Positions 60,501 through 64,000 of a stretch of 64,000 nucleotides of DNA are shown piece by piece. The notes below the pieces were generated by a model. That model saw only the letters and a program-made list of their open reading frames with translations, did not search any database and was not told where the DNA came from. Positions within the stretch are counted from its first letter, which is position 1, and each line of letters opens with the position of its first letter. Where the stretch lies: NCBI RefSeq assembly GCF_905475465.1, contig NC_062239.1:1550001-1614000 (forward strand), given 5' to 3'. Position numbers and translations under genes: made by a program. The DNA comes from Pieris napi (Eukaryota > Arthropoda > Insecta > Lepidoptera > Pieridae).

Positions 60501-63432
60501 TTTTATTAATTAAAAATATTCTATTAAAAAAAATCTTCTTTTTGTTCCTCCAATACAAAACCCTAATTTTATATGTAAGGACCTAACATACGTACACTAT
60601 GAACATCCATAACAATTTAATTAACTATATACGTAAAGCTATACAGCCTTCGCTCGTTGGTTACTAAATACATTAAAAAATTAATTTTAAAACGCCACAT
60701 TCTTTGAAAAAAAGTGTTTATTATATGTATTGATTACGGAACTATTTATCAATGTGTGTTATTAGTGTGTTTATTTATTCACTCACAAAATATTACAAAA
60801 CCTTAAGCTACCATATTGATAATGTTGTAATTAAAAATAAAATGTTGGTGTAATGAGTAACTCTTTACAAGTATCTTGTAAAATACAAAAGTGGCGATTA
60901 ATAGTAGTGGCGTAGAGTCCATTCTCGTTGGTCTTTCTGACGTCGTTTTTTTAAAGGTCATAAATGTACAAAAGTAATTGTTTGTTTTTTTATTGTAGTA
61001 GTATAGTATACTATATAGTACTATACTATTTTCAAATAATGTAGTTAAGGTGATATCAGACGGTTCACTCGAGTGAATGCTTCATTTTTTTTCATTCTAT
61101 GTTCACACGGCTTAAGGTGATATCAGACGGTTCATTTTTTGTTCATTTTCACCTTTCATTCGGTACATTTCACTCGAAATGAAATGTCTGAACAAAAAAT
61201 GAAACACGAGTGCCGAATGAATTCATTAGTGAACCGATCCAACAGTGTTGGATATTGGCATCCGGTATCTTTCATTCCCACTCAGAATGAACGAGAAATG
61301 AACGGTCTGAACACTGAGAGAACGTTCATTCGGATTCGGCCATTTTGTTTCGAGTCCTGTAGCCGACGGACATCACGTTGTCGACGAAGTTATAACTTTT
61401 TTTTTTTTACTTTCATCCATTCGAAGATGATTACAATATGAATCAGGATCTTCAACGGCTAGTTCTCTCAACAATGTATTGAAAGCTCCTAATAAATTTC
61501 TTCTTTCAATCCATGGTCGCACCCACCACCGTCGACGTTTTCTTTGCTTCTTTTTTGTCAACTCTTTGATTAAATGATCACAAATTAAACTAATTCCAAG
61601 ACGTACGACTTCATTCGATGACATATTTAAAAGAAAGAACAATGAATGTTCATTTCTGTATCATTTCGTCTAAGCCGTGTGAACATAGAATGAAAAAAAT
61701 GAAGCATTCACTCGAGTGAACAATCATTCGAGTGAACCGTCTGATATCACCTTTAGACGAAATGATACAGAAATGAACATTCATTGTTCTTTCTTTTAAA
61801 TATGTCATCGAATGAAGTCGTACGTCTTGGAATTAGTTTAATTTGTGATCATTTAATCAAAGAGTTGACAAAAAAGAAGCAAAGAAAACTTCGAAGGTGG
61901 TGGAGAAATTTATTTAAAAAAAAAGTAATGTATTTTGATCGTTCCACTTGAACACCATTTTGCCGCATGAAAACAATATAATAACACACAGAAAAAATAA
62001 GGTATAATTTCGTCGACAACGTGATGTCCGTCGGCTACATGACTCGAAACAAAATGGCCGAATCCGAATAAACGTTCTCTCAGTGTTCAGACCGTTCATT
62101 TCTCGTTCATTCGGAGTGGGAATGAAAGATACCGGATGCCAATATCCAACACTGTTGGATCGGTTCACTAATGAATTCATTCGGCACTCGTGTTTCATTT
62201 TTTGTTCAGACATTTCATTTCGAGTGAAATGTACCGAATGAAAGGTGAAAATGAACAAAAAATGAACCGTCTGATATCACCTTTACGATTCAAGAGAATC
62301 CCCGAGAGAATTCTATAGGACATCTATTCGACAAACTATTATTATAGCAAAATTAAAAGTAATTACTCCGAGTAGACTCAAACCAAATGAAAATAACAAT
62401 GAATGTTAGGATTTATGTGGCAATTTGAATCGCTGCGTACAACCACGCCAATTTATGTACTTCATTAATTTTTATGTTCGACGCTGAATGCAGATTTGTT
62501 TTGAATTGAACACACAAAACCGAATATAGCTTGTTATTAAATTTTCACGTAGGATTTTAGATTTTATATGAAATGAGGAAAACGAATTGTATGGAAATTC
62601 TATATCGAATAAAAATCCATAATTAAGTTAAAATGCAAGTGCAACTATACAGGGTTATTTTTAAAACTTCTCGCATAGATATAAACCCTTTTTAAAATAG
62701 AAAATTACTCGATGTACCTGGTTTACTAACATTATAAATTATATTTAAATGTGAATAAAATACGAGCAAGCTGCTTTTCAAAATAATCCTGCACGTAATA
62801 ATAACACGTGCATTCAATGAATATCTCAGTGTAATAACTTATATGCTCTCGTCCAGTTATCGCATACCATGTTACAAAAGGGGAAGATTTATGAGCTAAC
62901 TATTGTACGCATTCTGTGCTAGATTTTATTATGCTACGTAACGATTTGTGTTTCACATTGTTTCATTCGACTAAACCGTGTAGATCTTCCAAGCGACTCA
63001 AAGGGGTTCTATGGGGGTAAAGTCTTAGCAAAATCCGTGCCTAATTTGCAATTCACTTACCTGAAGTGCACATTAAGCACCAGGACTGTCATCCATACAC
63101 TAAGCGATACCAGTACCATGGTGAACAGCAAATACTTTCCTAACAGTGGGATCGCGAGGGACGTCGGCGGTATGATCTCCGCCATCAGCAGGAAGAACAC
63201 CGTCAATGATACCAATATTGAGATGCTTAACGATATCTACGAGAGAGAAACATTACCTGAAGTGGACGTTTACAATGCATACTGTGACCCACACGCTGAG
63301 AGAGACGAGGATCATTGTGAATAGCAGATACTTCCCGAGCAAGGGGATCGCCAGGGATGTTGGCGGGATGATCTCGGCCAGACCGAGGAAGAACACTGTG
63401 AGGGACACCAGGATGGAGATGCAGAGCGAAAT
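30296..63432 (-). CDS. Nicotinic acetylcholine receptor subunit, 3' part (alpha8/beta2-like)
   Basis: A cation channel subunit of the Cys-loop family, placed in the neuronal plasma membrane. Visible coding: 63432-63257 or 63236-63061 (M2-M3, alternative), 58928-58776, 54161-54046, 53231-53119 and 30511-30296 (stop TAG). Phases fit throughout and give 257 C-terminal residues. M2 reads ISLxISILVSLTVFF, followed by AEIIPPTSL; M3 is KYLLFTM...LVSLSVW. The M3-M4 loop contains RSPSTHTMSPW and FMPKLLMMRRTKYSLPDYDD. A pre-M4 amphipathic helix (LSPEVAAALQSVRFIAQHIK) leads into M4 (MVLDRFFLWLFTIACF). The ligand-binding domain and M1 lie upstream of the window. The loop and M2 separate it from the alpha5-7 and beta1 types and place it with the insect alpha1-4/alpha8 group; alpha8 (Drosophila beta2 orthologue) is my best guess from remembered loop motifs, not proven. 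Introns are 20 bp (unspliceable), 4.1, 4.6, 0.8 and 22.6 kb. Confidence 0.9.
30650..30796 (-). repeat. Dispersed repeat family 3, inverted copy
   Basis: It shares AATGTCCATGGGCGGCGGTA, AAAGCCGACAACGC and CTGTTCTATAAAAAA with the other copies. It lies 140 bp into the large last intron. Confidence 0.7.
31583..31830 (+). repeat. SINE family 1 copy
   Basis: It starts GAGCAGTGATGGCCTGCTTC (short deletion in the head), has GTCGTAGGTTCGATCCCCAG and ends TTGTAGCGCCACTGATTTATT; a middle segment is deleted. A more decayed SINE-like piece lies just upstream (about 31457-31580). Confidence 0.85.
35258..35490 (-). repeat. SINE family 1, inverted copy
   Basis: It runs from CAGTGGCGCTACAACCTC to GCCACTAGGCCAACACTGCTC, with a deletion in the middle where TTTTTGGGGCGAATGTTAAA joins two body segments. 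Confidence 0.85.
36229..36312 (+). repeat. Dispersed repeat family 3, degenerate fragment
   Basis: GGGAGGCTCATCTAATGTC and GCCCATTGATACTTACATTG correspond to the GAGGCTCACCTGATGTTAAG and GCCCATGGACACTC blocks of better copies. Confidence 0.5.
36333..36640. repeat. Head-to-head LINE 3'-tail fragments
   Basis: The left half has TATAGGTAACAAAATGTACTC and TTTACTGGCAGTTCTT. The right half has the inverse, AAGAACTGGCAGTAAATG and CATTCAGTAACCTATATGAATAAA. Two tails in opposite orientation are joined or nested here. Confidence 0.6.
36640..36895 (-). repeat. Dispersed repeat, inverted partner of 24690-25125
   Basis: Contains GAAGTTATACTTCTTTAGG, TTTTACGATGCGCGCGCACC, TTATGTTACACTTAATGT and TGAACTTTATTGACTATAAT, inverse to the earlier copy. 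Confidence 0.65.
37866..38256 (+). repeat. LINE 3' end: ORF2 C-terminus plus tail repeats
   Basis: A frame at about 37910-38095 encodes FYNKLPSEIRELLNKFKAL, then KRKLINKAFYKFDEYLNDPN and ends in TAA. This resembles the C-terminus of reverse transcriptases of CR1/Jockey-like LINEs (…YNKLP…FK…L…KAYY…YL…D). A short 3' UTR (ACTTGTGAACTGGTAGTAAA) ends in CCTATATGAATAAAG and a TTTGAC-type tandem tail. It is 5'-truncated, as is usual for LINE insertions. Confidence 0.7.
38704..38745. repeat. Perfect 42-bp palindrome
   Basis: It is centred on GATATATC (38721-38728); the 17-bp flanks TATATCTATAAAGTTGT and ACAACTTTATAGATATA match without error and without a spacer. Confidence 0.9.
39849..40085. mobile_element. 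Foldback MITE with 102-bp arms
   Basis: The left arm 39849-39950 starts GCCCTGCGATTCTGTAACTC and the right arm 39984-40085 ends GAGTTACAGAATCGCAGGGC. The arms are about 95% identical and separated by 33 bp. The transcript would form one long hairpin. No coding capacity. No clear target duplication. Confidence 0.88.
41776..41800. repeat. (AT)n microsatellite
   Basis: An uninterrupted TATATA run directly before repeat family 3. Confidence 0.9.
41800..41962 (+). repeat. Dispersed repeat family 3 copy
   Basis: GACACCGCCGCCCATTGACA, GCGTTGCCGGCCTTTTAAGA and TTGATTCGGAAATACATCGG match the copy at 53487-53650. Confidence 0.7.
43411..43676 (+). repeat. SINE family 1 copy
   Basis: It starts GAGCAGTGTTCAGCGTGCGA (A-box segment deleted), has GTTTCGATCCCTGGCTGTGC and ends GGTTGTACAGCCACTAATTTA. 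Confidence 0.85.
46360..46432 (+). repeat. LINE 3'-tail fragment
   Basis: TTGACGTTCATAAGTTCACA followed by an ATTAAATGATTTTTGACTTTTG tail resembles the tails at 36560-36640 and 38215-38256. An (AT)n run at 46340-46356 precedes it. Confidence 0.55.
47170..48400 (+). repeat. Two decayed SINE family 1 copies
   Basis: The first (about 47170-47292) retains GTGTTCGAAACCCGGTTGGA and ATGCGCATTTAACACTTGCTC. The second (about 48208-48400) retains GGCTTAAGCTTGCGACTCTC, AAGGTCGTGCGTTTGAATCA and GGTGAAGGCAAACATCATGA. Both are more diverged than the other copies. The DNA between them (47293-48207) shows nothing recognisable. Confidence 0.6.
48400..48727 (+). repeat. Helitron-like element, short non-autonomous
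   Basis: It starts near TCTCGTGTCACAATGTTCGT and ends GGCAAAACACCGTTTGCCGG then GTCATCTAGT. The 3' end thus has a short hairpin (GGCAAA/TTTGCC) about 10 nt before CTAG, the Helitron pattern of a hairpin ahead of CTRR. No Rep/helicase coding sequence is present. Confidence 0.6.
49365..49470 (+). repeat. Dispersed repeat family 3, partial
   Basis: AAGTGCGTATCCGGCCTTTA, GGGACCTAAGTCGTAACGGT and TCGGAAATACCTGGATTGGC match the 3' half of the family. Confidence 0.55.
50099..50252 (+). repeat. Decayed SINE joined to start of repeat family 3
   Basis: The first part (50099-50190) holds GGTGCGTTCGAAGCTCGACT and ACTGTGAAAGCAAAAATCGT (SINE family 1, old). It is followed by TTATAGAACGGGGGGCAAAC and GGCAGGAGGCTCACCTGATG, the 5' start of family 3. 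Confidence 0.55.
50825..50868. repeat. Perfect 18-bp hairpin
   Basis: ATTAACAAAAACGAACTA (50825-50842), an 8-nt spacer, then its exact reverse complement (50851-50868). Too short for a typical animal pre-miRNA; more likely a palindromic MITE relic. Confidence 0.85.
50914..51165 (+). repeat. SINE family 2 (tRNA-derived), full copy
   Basis: The tRNA-like head is CATTGGTCTAGTGGTTAGTA (A box) and GGGTTCGATCCCCGGCTGAG (B box), followed by GATGTGATGAGCATTTGGTG, GTATATCCGTTGCCTAGTGC and AGCATGGGACTAGGTCAATT, and an A-rich tail. A second copy lies at 57421-57650. The head lacks a matching acceptor stem, so it is not a functional tRNA gene. Confidence 0.85.
52495..53097 (+). repeat. Dispersed repeat abutting the receptor exon
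   Basis: It begins near CTAGTAGACTCAGCCAAGCG and ends CTTCTTTAAAATATTAGTAT. It includes CATAGCCTATGTCACTTGAG and AAATCGGTCCTGTAGTTTCG, blocks of a repeat common in Lepidoptera (Helitron-like or related). It ends about 21 bp from the splice donor at 53118. Confidence 0.55.
53119..53231 (-). CDS. nAChR exon: pre-M4 helix
   Basis: 113 nt, acceptor CAATAG and donor GTATAT, ending in phase 0. It encodes VTDSENMLPRHLSPEVAAAL, then QSVRFIAQHIKDADKDNE, the amphipathic helix before M4. A dispersed repeat begins about 24 bp beyond its donor. Confidence 0.92.
53401..53438. repeat. 17-bp inverted repeat with 4-nt loop
   Basis: AACACTGCTCAATACTT and AAGTATTGCGCAGTGTT pair with one mismatch. It lies in the 0.8-kb intron. 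AACACTGCTC is also the terminal sequence of inverted SINE family 1 copies, so chance derivation from a SINE end is possible. Confidence 0.75.
53487..53650 (+). repeat. Dispersed repeat family 3, best copy
   Basis: ACAGGAGGCTCACCTGATGT, CAGCCGCCCATGGACACTCG, GTGTGCTGCCGGCCTTTAAA and CCTAAGTCGAATTGGTTCGG in order. It fills much of the 814-bp intron between two receptor exons. Confidence 0.75.
54046..54161 (-). CDS. nAChR exon: variable cytoplasmic loop
   Basis: 116 nt, from a CAGCAG acceptor to donor GTAGGA. It encodes SRDSLTDAFSTGKGDDGDY, then RKSPGPEDDMLGAGAHQRPS, low-complexity and Gly/Asp/Pro-rich as usual for the variable loop. The acceptor is a tandem NAGNAG, so the first Ser could be skipped (see findings). 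No homology search was possible, but both junction frames are forced. Confidence 0.85.
54839..55122 (-). repeat. SINE family 1, inverted, near full-length copy
   Basis: It runs from CAGTGGCGCTACAACCTTAT to AAGCCACTATACCAACACTG, with all body blocks present. Confidence 0.88.
55730..56131 (+). mobile_element. Harbinger-like non-autonomous element with transposase N-terminal remnant
   Basis: The left end AAGGCGGTTACAGACTAG and right end CTAGTCTCAAACCGCCCT are inverse with three or so mismatches. Inside, one frame starts MHSDEDTLLFALRI and, after a frame change, continues FAVQRRRNRYWVSSMVTSRQ and HFDTLYLELR. The RRRxRYWV...R...FxTLYxELR pattern is the N-terminus of PIF/Harbinger nucleases. The catalytic DDE region is deleted. 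Local GC is well above that of the intron around it. Confidence 0.6.
57421..57650 (+). repeat. SINE family 2, 5'-truncated copy
   Basis: It starts within the head at AGTACCCCATGGGTCCCGGG, keeps the B box GGTTCGATCCCCGG and the full body, and ends in an A-rich tail. The A-box part is missing. Confidence 0.85.
58150..58410. other. GC-rich island in A/T-rich intron
   Basis: About 260 bp with blocks such as GCGCACCGGGTGTAGGACTC and GGACGCGGCGAGCACCGTGC. No convincing frame, terminal repeat pair or second copy is visible. It may be a young repeat or part of a DNA transposon. Confidence 0.35.
58776..58928 (-). CDS. nAChR exon: start of the M3-M4 loop
   Basis: 153 nt, acceptor TTCTTAG and donor GTTAGT. 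It continues the Arg codon and encodes RSPSTHTMSPWMKKVFLQF, then MPKLLMMRRTKYSL and PDYDDTFMSNGYTNELDM. This is the conserved membrane-proximal part of the cytoplasmic loop in the insect alpha1-4/alpha8-like group. Confidence 0.92.
60276..60586 (+). mobile_element. Internally deleted mariner (311 bp)
   Basis: The terminal repeats TTAGGTCCTTACATATGA (left) and TTATATGTAAGGACCTAA (right) are of mariner type. The left flank is TA; the right flank CA suggests one mutated base. Inside, a frame encodes QTMIAKLAAKQPWLVNRSKP then LLLHDNARPHTV, the region of the second catalytic Asp of the mariner transposase; everything else is deleted. It cannot encode an active enzyme. Confidence 0.85.
61048..62282 (+). 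mobile_element. Harbinger-like MITE, interrupted host copy
   Basis: The ends AGGTGATATCAGACGGTTCA and TGAACCGTCTGATATCACCT are inverse. TTA flanks both sides (61045-61047 and 62283-62285), the PIF/Harbinger target. The copy is split: 61048-61114 and 61753-62282, with another member of the same family inserted between. In the plus sense after 61753 a frame begins MSSNEVVRLGISLICDHLIK and ends soon after a KLRRWW segment, an early truncated transposase N-terminus. The element proper is 597 bp. Confidence 0.85.
61115..61752 (-). mobile_element. Harbinger-like MITE, inserted copy
   Basis: 638 bp, ends as in the outer copy, flanked by TTA at 61112-61114 and 61753-61755. It is in reverse orientation. 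On the minus strand (61624 down to about 61430) it encodes MSSNEVVRLGISLICDHLIK, then RRRWWVRPWIERRNLLGAF and NTLLRELAVEDPDSYCNHLR, the N-terminus of a PIF/Harbinger nuclease. The frame then runs into the non-coding 3' terminal region. It keeps more transposase than the outer copy, so the two have different deletion points. Confidence 0.88.
63061..63236 (-). CDS. nAChR M2-M3 exon, 3' alternative copy
   Basis: 176 nt, same phases and length as the 5' copy, acceptor CGTAG and donor GTAAGT. It encodes ISLSISILVSLTVFFLLMAE, the same IIPPTSLAIPLLGKYLLFTM, then VLVSLSVWMTVLVLNVHF. Many codons differ silently from the 5' copy (for example TTG versus CTC, GTA versus GTG), so the duplication is old and both copies are under protein-level constraint. 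Only 20 bp separate the copies. Confidence 0.92.
63257..63432 (-). CDS. nAChR M2-M3 exon, 5' alternative copy
   Basis: 176 nt, acceptor CCCTAG and donor GTAATG, starting in phase 0 and ending in phase 2 (AG of an Arg codon). It encodes ISLCISILVSLTVFFLGLAE, then IIPPTSLAIPLLGKYLLFTM and a third segment SLSVWVTVCIVNVHF. Compared with the downstream copy it has Cys at M2 4', Gly-Leu at 17'-18' and CIVN late in M3. GTAATG is a weaker donor than the partner's GTAAGT. Confidence 0.92.
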
Positions 63433-64000
63433 CTAGGGGAGAGAAGTCCTTTTTGAATTATTGTCAACTGTTTATTGTCTTTCCATTTAAGATTAAATTC
63501 AATTTATCGGAACTAAAGTTCTCGCGCAAATTTCTGTTCACGACTTTAAGATAAGTGTAATTGCTTTTATTGAATTGAAACGTTTACGTACTAAAATTAA
63601 CATATCACCAATGGTTGGTGATTTCCGTTGTATATATGATGTACAGTAAACGCTTCAGTTCAATAAAAAATATTTTTAATTTAATATAAGTTATTGTCAA
63701 GCATGAGTTATCTATATATTGGGTGTTTTTATATTATTAGAAATACATGTAACCAACTGAGCAATTTTTAATCGCAAACAAACGAAAACATTTTTTTACT
63801 GAAGTTCTACCATCAATTATAAAAAGTATTAATCGCTAACATAAGATATGTTTGTTTCAAATATGTGTAGAAAATTCGATAAAAATGTCTTTACATTGGC
63901 GTAAGACTATTAATTGATGTATATGTGGAACTTATAAATAACAATACAACAAGACACCTTATTGCACTAAAAGGTTACTACGGGTAATATATATGTTGAT
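63433..64000. other. Intron upstream of the receptor M2-M3 exons
   Basis: A/T-rich sequence without a recognisable exon or repeat. The M1 exon must lie beyond the right edge. Confidence 0.5.

Noticed and set aside
61139..61441. 100-codon open frame, repeated at 61914-62258 (114 codons)
   Set aside because: It lies in the 3' terminal region of the two Harbinger MITEs, opposite to the transposase sense. It recurs only because the element does; no evidence of coding use.
63237..63256. A real 20-bp GT-AG intron joining both M2-M3 exons
   Set aside because: Far too short to splice; joining both would duplicate M2-M3 and break the reading frame, since 176 is not a multiple of three.
30296..63432. 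Assignment to alpha5/6/7 or beta1 receptor types
   Set aside because: The M2-M3 region has IIPPTSL and the loop starts RSPSTHTMSPW. Alpha5-7 subunits typically have a different M2-M3 linker, and beta1 has a GPRTHRM-type start.

Overview
The window is AT-rich, intron-rich animal DNA. Its repeats (tRNA-headed SINEs, LINE tails ending in TTTGAC-type repeats, Harbinger, mariner, piggyBac and Helitron-like remnants) look like those of a moth or butterfly (Lepidoptera). There is no rRNA gene, operon or CRISPR array. The genes are made of short exons, so almost all of the longer open frames in the window are chance or repeat-derived. I rebuilt the genes by matching splice sites, intron phases and protein motifs by eye.

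Region 1 (1-28.8 kb) is a cluster of four genes for small secreted proteins of the DM4/DM12 family (arthropod proteins of unknown function with a four-cysteine C-terminal domain). From left to right: the 3' end of a plus-strand gene (about 629-1743, running in from the left edge); a complete minus-strand gene (8276 down to 3244, 283 aa); a complete plus-strand gene (11105-17322, 191 aa); and a complete plus-strand gene (20529-28788, 185 aa). The two complete plus-strand genes share six exons, a 26-nt first coding exon, and intron phases 2,0,0,2,2, so they are clear tandem duplicates. The minus-strand member has a fused middle exon with an acidic insert. All three complete members have a predicted signal peptide, a basic site before an aromatic/aliphatic motif, and an N-glycosylation sequon at the same place.

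Region 2 (30.2 kb to the right edge) is the 3' part of a nicotinic acetylcholine receptor subunit gene on the minus strand, tail to tail with the last DM4/DM12 gene. Five coding positions are visible: the M2-M3 exon, three exons for the M3-M4 loop, and the last exon with M4 and the C-terminus, separated from the rest by a 22.6-kb intron. The M2-M3 exon is present twice, in two diverged 176-nt copies only 20 bp apart. That gap is too short to be an intron, so the two copies should be mutually exclusive. The ligand-binding domain and M1 lie beyond 64,000. The subunit is an insect group-1 (alpha1-4/alpha8-like) type; alpha8 (orthologue of Drosophila beta2) is my best guess.

The introns and intergenic DNA are packed with mobile-element remains: about nine good copies of one SINE family, two of another, a nested pair of Harbinger MITEs with TTA target duplications, a TTAA-flanked piggyBac-like element, a 1.95-kb element with very long inverted repeats that carries an intron-containing coding fragment, a deleted mariner, Helitron-like pieces and several foldback MITEs.
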